A stretch of DNA of 64,000 nucleotides from positions 62,001 to 126,000 of the forward strand of contig JADJOA010000014.1 of assembly GCA_016714005.1 (NCBI GenBank). The letters run 5' to 3'. Numbering within the stretch: position 1 is the first letter of the stretch; every line of letters begins with the position of its first letter. The notes below the pieces were generated by a model. That model ran no database searches. It had not been told where the DNA came from and worked only from the letters and a program-made list of their open reading frames with translations. Below are positions 29,426-38,421 of the stretch, one piece after another. The position numbers and the translations under genes are program-made. This DNA comes from Bacteroidota bacterium. Its GTDB lineage: Bacteria; Bacteroidota; Bacteroidia; AKYH767-A; OLB10.

Positions 29426-29645
29426 TTATTGAAAAACCAATATACGCCATTATTTTTGTAGGTAAGTCATCTTGAGTGGTTTCAATTTTTAAACCATAAA
29501 ATTGAAATTTCCAAACGTGCTTTTGGTTCTTATTGTTTTTATTCATAAAGAATATAGGCAAAAGCAACCCATTTTATTACAAAGTTTTAAAAGTATTTTC
29601 TATCATAGATTCTAGCAAAAAAAGAAAACTAACTAATACTACAAC

Positions 29646-30241
29646 ATGGATGAACTTTTAAAAGGAGCGGGAGCGTTTGCAATTATGGTCTTTTTGGGGT
29701 ACTTGCTTTTGAAGTATATATCAAATAAGGATGACCGAATGCGCGAAGATGAGATGATTATGAGGAGAACAAATGAGGGGAGAGAACTTCTAAGAAACTC
29801 TAATAAAATGATGGAGGATGGGAACTATGCTGAAGCAAAAAACTTAGGAGAAAGCAATATCTATTGCGCGTAAACCTGAAAATTATAACACAATATTGAA
29901 TGACATAGCAAGGGAAAGGCAAGAAGAAGAAGATTTACGAGCGCTGAAAAGAATCAAAAAGAAGATTTGGTTATAAATATGAGGAATCAATTTATTCTAT
30001 TTTTAATGGAGAATGGTATGTAACAAAAGAATTTATATTGCAGCAGATAGATGAGAAATACAAGTACAGAAGTGTGAAAAGTGAAAAGTTGCTCGCTGAT
30101 TGGTTGGAAAATAATCTGATTGAATATGATGAAAGAAAATGTCTCTATACGATTGGCTACATTCTTAGAGACGGATGCAACCCAATAAGTAACGAAGACA
30201 TGACTTATGACAAATGGATAAAGCTAAAGAAGTCCAATTAA
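29646..30241 (+). pseudogene. Membrane-anchored coiled-coil protein of unknown family, two frameshifts
   Basis: The reconstructed 197-residue protein has one N-terminal transmembrane helix (about residues 8-25), a basic and acidic helical stretch with a possible TPR-like helix pair (E-D-G-N-Y-A-E-A-K ... A-I-S-I-A-R-K), a highly charged coiled-coil (R-E-R-Q-E-E-E-D-L), and a C-terminal globular part with W-Y-V-T-K-E-F-I and Y-T-I-G-Y-I-L-R-D-G. Removing one A in the A3 run at 29851-29853 and one in the A5 run at 29956-29960 gives 198 codons with stop. It follows hsdS by 220 bp and precedes a HEPN-like gene by 16 bp, so a joint role in defence is possible but unproven. Confidence 0.55.
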
Positions 30242-30257
30242 TTTCACCACACAGCTT

Positions 30258-30939
30258 ATGATAAAAAAGGATTCACTATTAATATTGAAAGAATGGGATT
30301 TATTTCAATCCTATGGACAATTTAATTTATACTTTGAAGCGGTTATAGCCAGCTATAAAGAATTGTTAATTGAATTAGTTAAACGTTATTATGGATTTAT
30401 TGATTTTGAAGAACCGGAAACGCAGGAGCCTTACAATGAAGAAAGGCAAGACAGGCTTTTGAAATATATTTTATCAAATGATGGCGCGTCAGGAATATTA
30501 GAGAAGTGCAGAGTTTGTTTTGCAGAAATGACAGATAAGGAAACAGTAAGTATGATGAAAGATAACGAGGTAGAGCCGTTAACAATTTCGGAACCTGATT
30601 GCAAATTTGCTGAACTCTTATTTAAAAAAACTAAAGAATTAATTACACTGCGTAATGTTATAATTCATACACATTATGAGATGGTTATTCATGAAATATT
30701 TCCTATAACAACATTAAAAGGGAAAAGGGATTCAAAGTCAGAGAAGGGTTATCAAGAAAAGAGGCATGAATTTACAGAGTGATTTTAAACGTTACAATTC
30801 TCAAATACAATCTATATTCTATTACAGCCAACTATTGTATTTTCATTTGGATATCGAGGATAAAAAAAATTGCTTTAATGACAGTGATTTAAAAGTTTTA
30901 GAAAAGATTGATTTTAAAGTAAAGGCATTGAGAAAATAG
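30258..30939 (+). pseudogene. HEPN-like domain protein (R-x4-H motif), probable frameshift
   Basis: The plain frame gives 174 residues (30258-30782). With one base fewer near 30720-30730 it reads on to 226 residues, adding a tail with S-Q-I-Q-S-I-F-Y-Y-S-Q-L-L. The mostly helical protein has L-R-N-V-I-I-H-T-H-Y in its second half, where R-N-V-I-I-H is an R-x4-H motif as in HEPN-fold RNases and toxins. HEPN proteins often act in toxin-antitoxin and phage defence systems. No partner nucleotidyltransferase (MNT) is visible; the preceding membrane protein, 16 bp upstream, is the only close neighbour. The tail could instead be a separate 57-residue ORF from ATG 30766. The HEPN call rests on the motif and helical content only. 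Confidence 0.5.
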
Positions 30940-31014
30940 AGATATGGCTTTTTTCGTATACTTAAAATGAAAACATACCAATAAAAGATTTTAAATAGCT
31001 CAAAAACTAATTCT

Positions 31015-32805
31015 ATGCAAACCCAAAAATATTCCGTCAATCAACATCACATTTCAACTTTCCTCGCTTTTGTTAAAGACGGGCAAATAGCAATACCTGA
31101 AGTGCAACGCCCTTTTGTATGGGATAGTTCTAAGGTTAGAGATTTAATGGATAGTCTTTATAAAGGTTACCCGATAGGTTATGTTATTACATGGCAAAAC
31201 CCCAACGTGCGGTTAAAGGATGGCAAGCTTTCGGAAGGAAAAAAAATTCTTATTGACGGGCAGCAGCGTATTACTGCGCTGCGCGCGGCAATATTGGCTG
31301 AGGGTTGTAAATAAAGAATATGAAAAAGTAAAAATTAAAATTGCCTTTCATCCGTTGCTGCAAAGTTTTGAAGTGCAAAATCCTGCAATCCTAAAAGACA
31401 AGGCATGGATACCTGATATTTCAGAAGTGCTTAACAGCACCAGCATTATTCAGGTCATTAACAAGTATCTCTCTTCAAATCCTGAAGCTGATGCAGGAGT
31501 TGTTGAGAATTCAATTAGTAATTTATTAAGCATACTGCATAAACAAGTGGGCGTTATTGATCTTGCACATGACCCTGATATAGAAACAGTAACAGAAATT
31601 TTTATTCGCATTAACTCGCAGGGTGTTGTGTTAAGCCAATCGGACTTTGCAATGAGCAAAATTGCATCTAATGAAAGTTTGGGCGGTCCTTTGCTTCGCA
31701 AGGCAATTGATTATTTCTGTCACCTTGCGATTGCACCGCAGTTTTACGAACACATTCGCGATAACGATAAAGAATTTGCAGCAACCGATTATTTTAAAAA
31801 AATGATGTGGCTCAAAGACGAACGCGATGAATTATTTGATCCTGGCTATACGGATATGCTTCGCGTTGCTTTTACTTCAGAATTTAAAAGAGGTAAAATG
31901 TCAGACTTAGTGAGTTTGCTTTCCGGCAGAAATTTTGAAACCCGCGACTTTGAAGAATCCATTGCTGCCGAAACTTTTGAAAGAATGAAAACAAGCGTCC
32001 TGCGTTTTATGCATGAGGACTATTTTAAAAAGTTTGTGATGATCATTCGTTCTGCCGGTTTTATAGCACCTGAGATGATACGTTCACAAAACGCACTCCA
32101 ATTTTGCTTACATACTTTATCTTAAACTGAGAGAAGACAAAGTGCAGCAAAGCCTTATTGAAAAATTGGTTAAAAGATGGTTTGTGTATTCTGCTCACTT
32201 CACGTTATAGCGGTTCGCTTGAAAGCACCATTGATTACGACATCAAACAAATGGATTCTAAATCAGTAAGCGAATATTTACAGTCGGTTGAAGAAGCAGA
32301 ACTATCAAATGCATTTTGGGATAGTGGTTTAATTCAGCGTTTGGATACATCTGTTGCCAGCAGTCCTATTTTTCATGTTTACCTTGCCAGCATGGTGAAG
32401 GCAAATGATAAAGGATTTCTTTCGCGCGACATTACTGTGAGTGACATCATACTTTACAAAGGAGACATACATCACATTTTTCCGAAGAACTATTTGAAAA
32501 AAAATATGAAGTCACGCAGTCAGTACAATCAGATTGCAAACTATGTTATCATGCAACAGGAAATAAATATTGCCATTAGCAACAAATCGCCTGACAAATA
32601 CTTTAACGAAATTAAAGACCAGTGTAATGGTGGCAATAAAAAATATGGCGGCATTGATACAATAAAGGAGCTGGAAGTAAATTTAAATGTACATTGTATC
32701 CCCGATAATATTTTTGAAATGGATGTAAACCATTTTGAAGATTTTTTAAAAGAAAGAAGAAAACTAATGTCAGCAAAAATGAAAGAATATTATTTTAGCT
32801 TGTAA
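31015..32805 (+). pseudogene. GmrSD-like type IV restriction endonuclease (DUF262 + HNH), three frameshifts
   Basis: Members of this class cut modified, for example hydroxymethylated or glucosylated, phage DNA. The reconstructed 595-residue protein begins with a DUF262 ParB-like domain carrying I-P-E-V-Q-R-P-F-V-W (about residues 25-34) and the nucleotide-binding D-G-Q-Q-R-I-T-A-L-R motif (about 81-90). The conserved F-I-R-I-N-S-Q-G segment follows near residue 200. The C-terminal third has an HNH motif G-D-I-H-H-I-F-P-K-N-Y, as in DUF1524. One extra base near 31302-31304, one at CC 32098-32099 and one near 32187-32196 break the frame; removing all three gives exactly 596 codons with stop. 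It stands alone as a single-chain fusion of the S and D parts. Confidence 0.82.
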
Positions 32806-32809
32806 AATT

Positions 32810-33623
32810 TTGTCTTCAAAAATCTACAATAAACTTTCTAAAAGCTACGATCAACTATTTAAAGAAAACATTTTAGCTTTTAATGAAAACATGCAATCTC
32901 ACCCTTCATATGCAAAAGAAAGGTATTGCATGTTCTACCCTTCTTTTGGTGCTAAGAAAAAAGAATGCACTTTTTTAGTATACGGTCAGGCAGTAAGTAG
33001 TTGGAAAGAAGAGTTTACCATTTCTGATCCTAACGAAGTTATAAAAGAAAAAATAGAAAAGAGCATTGAATTTTCCAATACATTCTATACAGATTCAAAC
33101 CATAAACACACTCCTATTGATTGGGTAAATGTTTTTTGGGGCAAATCAACTTATTCAGAATACGCTGCAATTCCGAAAGCTGTTAAATTTTATAAGGCAA
33201 TGGAATATAAAGTTTCCCGATCATTCTTCTGGAATGTAATTTATAAATTGGTTAGTGACTATTTTAATATTGATAGAAATAAAACTGATTGGTCTGGGAA
33301 AATTATTTGGTCTAACCTTTATAAAATCACCGGAAAGAAAAGAAACCCTGATGAAAAAGAACAATTGAGTCAACGGACTTATCAATTGAATTAGTAAAAA
33401 AGAAATAGAAGAAATAAAACCTAAGTTTTGCATTGTGCTAACTAATAGCATTTGGTGGAAACCATTTGCAGAAGGATTACAAACAAAGAAAACTGAAACA
33501 AATTCGAGCGGCATTATACAATCGATTGAGGAATTTAATGGAACAAAAATTATTGTTACTTCACGTCCTGCAAGAGGAAACAGTGATATGCATGTAAAGG
33601 AGATAATGAGAGCTTTGATATAA
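32810..33623 (+). pseudogene. Possible uracil-DNA-glycosylase-like protein, two frameshifts
   Basis: Starts at TTG 32810, 4 bp after the GmrSD-like gene. Adding two bases (near 33371 and in the A6 run at 33396-33401) gives 271 residues. Visible segments are F-L-V-Y-G-Q-A-V near residue 46, S-R-S-F-F-W-N-V-I near 139, I-W-S-N-L-Y-K-I, then F-C-I-V-L-T-N-S-I-W-W-K-P-F and I-I-V-T-S-R-P-A-R-G. The order (a GQA-like strand, an SxxFW helix, a C-V-L-T-N strand and a final S-R-P strand) recalls the uracil-DNA glycosylase fold, but the catalytic motifs are not clear enough to claim activity. Tight linkage suggests it works with the restriction gene. Confidence 0.45.
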
Positions 33624-33671
33624 CCCGACAGGTCGCCCGCCAGGCAAGTGCATCAGCGCCCCTGTCAGGTT
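33622..33671. repeat. Palindromic intergenic repeat (CCGACAGG/CCTGTCAGG)
   Basis: AACCCGACAGG and CCTGTCAGGTT are inverted copies with one mismatch, separated by 27 nt. The same core appears in the degraded element at about 18632-18714. It begins at the stop of the preceding gene and may end its transcript. Confidence 0.6.
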
Positions 33672-33815
33672 AAGCATTAAAAAAATTCACAACCTACTAA
33701 CACTCCGTAGGTGTTGAGGCTGAGCCCCGTTCCTCTTATCTATCAGCCCTGCACCCACGCAAGTTTTGTTCGTATAAATTAATTTAGTTTCTTAGTAAAA
33801 AAAAATACTATAGAG

Positions 33816-34040
33816 ATGTTTATAGCACTTTTTGCACTTATGTTTATTATAGCAATTGCTATAATAGTAATAGCAGGCGTAGCCAAATTTGCTACCACTT
33901 CAAAAGAAACAAAAAAATCATGGTATAAACTTATAGGTATAATAGTGCTTATGTATGGGGGCGGCTACTGTTTACTGCGTTTATCCATGGGTCTTATTAA
34001 TCGGTATTACTTGGGCAATGAAGATGCGCCATTATTTTAA
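33816..34040 (+). CDS. Small two-helix membrane protein
   Basis: A 74-residue protein with a very hydrophobic N-terminal helix (residues 1-25, almost all Ile, Ala, Val, Leu and Phe), a short charged loop (K-E-T-K-K-S) and a second helix (about 38-60) containing M-Y-G-G-G-Y. No family is recognised. It sits in the accessory region between the UDG-like gene and another membrane protein, so it may be defence-associated or simply a small unassigned membrane protein. Confidence 0.5.
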   Translation: MFIALFALMFIIAIAIIVIAGVAKFATTSKETKKSWYKLIGIIVLMYGGGYCLLRLSMGLINRYYLGNEDAPLF

Positions 34041-34182
34041 AAACTTTAAAATTATCCGCACAACTAGAGAGGCAGCTCCTTAGAAGGGTTGCTTCGTGTA
34101 TTGATACTACTTATTATTACAGACTTAACACACACAGCCGGTAAATCTGTTGTTTCATTTGAATTTATACTAATAGATAAAT

Positions 34183-34915
34183 ATGGAAAAAATAAAACTT
34201 GGCCTGTTTGATTTTTTTGGCTATTTATTACCTGGTACCATTTTTATTATATCCATTGGTATTTTCCTCGATTATTCCAATGATTTTACGGTAATGAATC
34301 AACTTACATTCTATTTCAAAAAAGTTGCGGCATTAATAACGTTAGATAATTATTTTGCTATGGTAACTATTGCCGGCATATTATTATCCTTTTCTGCGGG
34401 TTTTATGTTACATGAAATAGGGTTTCAATGGTATAAGTATTTTTATCTATACTTTATTTACAATATTCTTGGATCACTAACCATCAGATTTTTGTTTTCA
34501 GTAATTTTTTTAATAAAGAGAAAAGGAAGAAAAAATTGATGATGTTATAAAAGAAAGAAAAGAAAAATTTGACTCGCTTATTGATACTGGCAAAATAACC
34601 GAAAACAATGTGCTAATCCGGCATTTTTCTCCCAATCAAATTCCTTTTATTGAAGAATGGGTTTCAAAAAGGGCTTTTGCTTACAACCTTTCATTTAGTT
34701 TTTTTTTGTTGGCACTAGGAATTGCATTATTTAAAATAAATACAACAGGCGAAAGTAATTTATACAAACAAGGGTTCATTCTTTTGTTAATTGCCTCAGC
34801 GCTACTATTAGAACGTGCAGCCAGGTTTGATTTATGGTGGAAAAGAGACATGTCCAAAACAATAGAAAAGATTAATTTGTCAGACTTGAAAATAACAGAG
34901 GCGGAGAAAAAATAA
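34183..34915 (+). pseudogene. Multi-pass membrane protein with F-G-Y-L-L-P-G motif, one frameshift
   Basis: The reconstructed 243-residue protein has F-D-F-F-G-Y-L-L-P-G-T-I-F at residues 8-20 within the first membrane helix. A second helix follows (about 58-80), then a third aromatic one (about 85-112), a charged cytoplasmic segment (about 113-165) and two more helices near 168-185 and 197-213, ending in a charged tail. One surplus base at about 34525-34526 (GG) breaks the frame; removing it gives 244 codons with stop. The LPG-containing first helix recurs in Bacteroidota accessory membrane proteins, but I cannot assign a function. Location at the end of the defence island hints at a membrane effector. 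Confidence 0.5.
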
Positions 34916-35424
34916 TTCCATCCACCATGCCCCCCCCACGCAGGCGCTAAGCTCTGTCACGTGCCTCTTAAATTTTTGGGTTGCAGCCTTCTTCTACATT
35001 CTAACTACCGTCAAGGCTAAGCATAAGCACCCAGTTACAACACTTCATTCCCCTTCTGAGTCTTCCGAAAGGGGTCAGGGGTAAACAAACCCCTCCAAAA
35101 CCTCAAGCCTCATTCATTTCCCTCTGCGCTCTCTGCGCCTCTGCGTGCCCCCCCCAATCCTCTCTCCCTGTAACATTTCCGCTCTTTTCCCAAAAAAACC
35201 AGTTCAAAAAACCACTTTTCACCAACCTCACCCCTAAACCTTACAAACACCTGCAACTATAAGGTATGTATTTTTTTATTGGCGCCATTCCAACGGAACT
35301 TTTCCTTAAAACAAACACCATTATCGCCAAAATCTTACAATTGCATACACATACCCCTAAACATACGTTTTAACACTAATCACCACCACATCTTTGCTTT
35401 ATAAATTTTAAAACCACACGCAAA
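34916..35424. other. 509-bp gap with repeat remnants, no gene
   Basis: No gene is visible. A loose palindrome around 35050-35092 has CCCCTTCTGAG and GGGGTCAGGGGT arms, and 35121-35142 is another copy of the CTCTGCG element (CTCTGCGCTCTCTGCGCCTCTGCGTG in form). The stretch is C-rich on the plus strand, unlike its surroundings. A weak CATCTTTG box lies at about 35389, 28 bp before the next ATG. Confidence 0.55.
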
Positions 35425-36409
35425 ATGAAAAATCTCTCATTCTTCCAAATGCAGGTACGCATGATGCAGGACGTACTTGCTTGGGTATTCAACCCCATTA
35501 ACGCGGCTATCATAGCCACCATGGTTCCGTTCAAAGAGGCGGCCACATCACTCAAAACACAAACCGAAACCATCCAGGATCTTTTTGCTGAGTATTTTAA
35601 AATACTCAAAGGCATTGCCATTGCAAGGCGACAGGCGCGCATCAAACTCTCCGAAGACTCCTACAGCATCATACAGGCTGCACGCGCCTACTTTATTAGT
35701 ACAGGCAACACTGCTGCCGCGGCTCAACTCAATATACCTCTAAGCAAACTTTCCATCATGGGTTACAATAAGCTGGCGCAAAAAACTCTCTCCTTCCAAA
35801 CACTTATAGAGCCCGTTGTACCCGATTTGGCGGCATACAACATTACACCGGCATCATTTACGGCATGGCAACTGCAACTTACCAACTATAACCAACTTGA
35901 ATCTGCTCATGCTGCTATTGCACAACGCAAAAGCGTGGGAACACAAATTGCAACCGGAGTAAAAAGTGCAATGGATTTCCTGCGCGCACAGTGCGACACC
36001 ACCGTGCACAGCATCGCTGATGAACACTTCGTACAAACCTACTTCAACAACCGCAGGCTCGTTCGCGAAGGCATACATCACAGGTGCACACGTGCAACTA
36101 CAAAACGAAATTGGCGAAACATACGGTCCGCAAATCACCATCACCGTTAACGAGCTTATCAAAAACGGTCGCACATATAAAGCTGTTTCTGCAGTTACCG
36201 GCAACACGGGCGCTGCCGATATTTCTGCCTTCGAGCCTGGCTCGCGCACCATTACTGTTAGTGGCAATGGCATTCAGTCGGCAACCTTTGGTCCTTACAT
36301 TTTCCAAAAGGGCCGCATCCTCGATTTCGACTTCACCATCCAGCCCGACTTCACAAACATGCCCGCACACAACCCACAACCCGAAGCAGAAAAAGTTATC
36401 GTTCGTTAA
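35425..36409 (+). pseudogene. Two-domain protein of unknown family (helical + beta-sandwich), one frameshift
   Basis: The reconstructed 327-residue protein has no signal peptide. Residues 1-215 are predicted helical from their Ala, Gln, Leu and Lys content, including A-Y-F-I-S-T-G-N-T-A-A-A-A. Residues about 220-310 look like an Ig or carboxypeptidase-regulatory beta-sandwich (A-Y-I-T-G-A-H-V-Q-L-Q-N ... A-A-D-I-S-A-F-E-P-G ... G-P-Y-I-F-Q-K-G). One extra base near 36068-36075 breaks the frame between the two domains; removing it yields 328 codons with stop. GC content is higher than in the neighbouring island. I do not recognise the family. Confidence 0.6.
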
Positions 36410-36497
36410 AAACCCATTTTGTCATTTTTAAAACAAGCCGGCAGCATTCCTGTTTGGTTTTTTTATTTTCGGATAGTAATTTCACCCGCCAGTGCAA

Positions 36498-36505
36498 TAC
36501 CTTTG
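36498..36505 (+). promoter_or_regulatory. Bacteroidota -7 promoter box
   Basis: TACCTTTG is an exact TAnnTTTG match 28 bp before the ATG at 36534. Confidence 0.5.
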
Positions 36506-36533
36506 TTAAAGCAAAATTTTAAAACCAACCAAC

Positions 36534-36833
36534 ATGATTTTAGAAAGAATGGTATTCCGCCTCAAATTCGGAAAAGCAAAAGAAGTAAAAGCATTACTCA
36601 AAGAATCAAAAGCATGGATCACACCCGACATGCAAAAAAACATGCGCTACATGTTTGATTTAACAGGGCCATCTTACACCTTTATAATGGAAAACACATA
36701 CGAAAGCTTAGCCGCCATGGAAACAATGATGAGCGAAGACATGCCAAATGCAAAAGAATGGGGAGAATGGTACCAGAAATTTATACCTCTGGTTGACTCA
36801 TCTTCTAGGGAAATGTTCACCATCTATGAATAG
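36534..36833 (+). CDS. NIPSNAP/ABM-like dimeric alpha-beta barrel protein
   Basis: A 99-residue cytoplasmic protein with the pattern of a ferredoxin-like dimeric alpha-beta barrel: strand (I-L-E-R-M-V-F-R-L), helix (K-A-K-E-V-K-A-L-L-K-E-S), strand with G-P-S-Y-T-F-I-M-E-N, a second helix (Y-E-S-L-A-A-M-E-T-M-M) and a final helix-strand with E-W-Y-Q-K-F-I-P-L and F-T-I-Y-E. NIPSNAP and antibiotic-biosynthesis monooxygenase-like proteins share this layout. No catalytic residue can be assigned. It has its own promoter box and a strong terminator, so it is a single-gene unit. Confidence 0.65.
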   Translation: MILERMVFRLKFGKAKEVKALLKESKAWITPDMQKNMRYMFDLTGPSYTFIMENTYESLAAMETMMSEDMPNAKEWGEWYQKFIPLVDSSSREMFTIYE

Positions 36834-36885
36834 TTGAGCTTAGCAAGCACGAACTCTACAGATGTATCATAGTGCATGGGTTTTT

Positions 36886-36916
36886 CTGAAGGGTTAAATT
36901 ACATTTAACCCTTCAG
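36886..36916 (+). terminator. Strong rho-independent terminator
   Basis: CTGAAGGGTTAAAT and ATTTAACCCTTCAG form a perfect 14-bp stem with a 3-nt loop, followed by TTCTTT, 52 bp after the stop of the NIPSNAP-like gene. Confidence 0.85.
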
Positions 36917-37018
36917 TTCTTTAACGTTGCTATATGAGTGTTAAACAAATACCCAACACCAAATACGTCAGTCCTCCCATTAACTCAATCCACCATTTGG
37001 CCATTGCCCGCTTTAAAC

Positions 37019-38251
37019 ATGAAACCAAAACAAATTCTAAGCATATCCATAGCGTTATTTATTGCTGCATGTGGGCAAAACGCCAACAATGCACAAACAC
37101 CCGCTGCACAACCACAACCGCAAACCAACCCCGTAGAAAAGGAATCGCCCAATAGTAACTACAAGCCTGCTTTTGCCGGGCAAACAAGAATCAATAGCGC
37201 CACAACAAAAACACCATACCAAACAATAATAATTACCAAAAACCTTAATCGCCCCTGGGGTATCACCACACTTCCTGATGGTCGTTTTCTTATCACCGAA
37301 AAGGAAGGTGTCATGCGCATAGTTACAAAAGAGGGTAAACTAAGCAAACCTATAACGGGTATATTAACCGTAAATGATGCAGGACAGGGTGGCTTACTCG
37401 GCATTACTATAGACCCCGACTTTGCCGTAAACAGAATGGTGTATTGGGTTTTTTCAGAGAGATTAATAAATGGCAATCTCACAGCAGTTGCAAAAGGAAA
37501 ACTTTCTTCAGATGAACTAAGCATACAAAATGCAACCGTTATATACCGCGCTACACCCGCTTACAACGGAACACTTCACTATGGCGGGCGCATTGTTTTT
37601 GATAAAACCGGTAACCTAATCATCAGCACTGGTGAGCGAAGTGATAAAGAAACACGCCCTCAGGCACAGCACCTCAACTCAGCATTAGGCAAACTTATTC
37701 GCATAACCACCGATGGTCGCCCTGCCCCTGGCAACCCTTTTGCTTCAAATGCACAAGCGCGTCCCGAAATATATTCCTACGGGCATCGCAACGTGCAGGG
37801 GCTGGCATGGCATCCCGTTACAGGGCAGTTATGGGAAAACGAATTTGGTCCCAAAGGTGGCGATGAAATAAATTTAATTACTCCCGGCAAAAATTACGGA
37901 TGGCCCACCATCACTTACGGATTAGAATACAGTGGCAAAAAAATTGGCGATGGTACAACACAGCAGCAAGGCATGGAACAACCTGTTTACTATTGGGACC
38001 CTGCACTCTCACCCAGCGGCATGGTATTTTACAACGGCAAGGATATGCCCGAATGGAAAAACAATCTCTTTGTATGCGGGCTAAGCAGCAGCCATGTAGC
38101 GCGCCTTATCATCACCAATAACAAAGTTACCGGAGAAGAGCGCCTGCTTGCCAATGAAGGACAACGCTTCCGCGATATCACCCAAGGTAAAGACGAAGCC
38201 CTGTATGCCATTACAGATGAGGGCTGGCTTTACAGGATTGGGAAGAAATAA
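37019..38251 (+). CDS. PQQ-dependent sugar dehydrogenase, lipoprotein (aldose dehydrogenase type)
   Basis: Oxidises aldose sugars using PQQ in the periplasm. From ATG 37019 the protein is 410 residues with a lipoprotein signal peptide (lipobox F-I-A-A-C, Cys near residue 18). An in-frame ATG at 36938 was rejected because it would bury the signal peptide. After a Gln/Pro/Asn-rich linker comes the six-bladed propeller of the soluble glucose/aldose dehydrogenase family: P-W-G-I-T-T-L-P-D-G, G-Q-G-G-L-L-G-I-T-I-D-P, H-Y-G-G-R-I-V-F-D, S-Y-G-H-R-N-V-Q-G-L-A-W, E-F-G-P-K-G-G-D-E-I-N and G-K-N-Y-G-W-P-T. The expected catalytic His lies in the H-Y-G-G-R motif. The frame is intact. No PQQ synthesis genes are in the window. 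Confidence 0.93.
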   Translation: MKPKQILSISIALFIAACGQNANNAQTPAAQPQPQTNPVEKESPNSNYKPAFAGQTRINSATTKTPYQTIIITKNLNRPWGITTLPDGRFLITEKEGVMRIVTKEGKLSKPITGILTVNDAGQGGLLGITIDPDFAVNRMVYWVFSERLINGNLTAVAKGKLSSDELSIQNATVIYRATPAYNGTLHYGGRIVFDKTGNLIISTGERSDKETRPQAQHLNSALGKLIRITTDGRPAPGNPFASNAQARPEIYSYGHRNVQGLAWHPVTGQLWENEFGPKGGDEINLITPGKNYGWPTITYGLEYSGKKIGDGTTQQQGMEQPVYYWDPALSPSGMVFYNGKDMPEWKNNLFVCGLSSSHVARLIITNNKVTGEERLLANEGQRFRDITQGKDEALYAITDEGWLYRIGKK

Positions 38252-38421
38252 AAGAGGGTATTTTGGTTTCCCAATACAATTCTTCTTAATAGAAAATACC
38301 GCCCCCTATTGCGGTGATCATTAACGGGGATAACATACCTCATGCAAAAGGCATAAGCAATGTTATTACAAACCGGAGAGCAACACTTTTTTTACTTTTA
38401 CATCAATTAAACCATGGCAGT

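Noticed and set aside
34961..34972. Third CACGTG site (GTCACGTGCC) as a parS site
   Set aside because: Only the central hexamer matches; the flanking GTT/AAC arms are absent.
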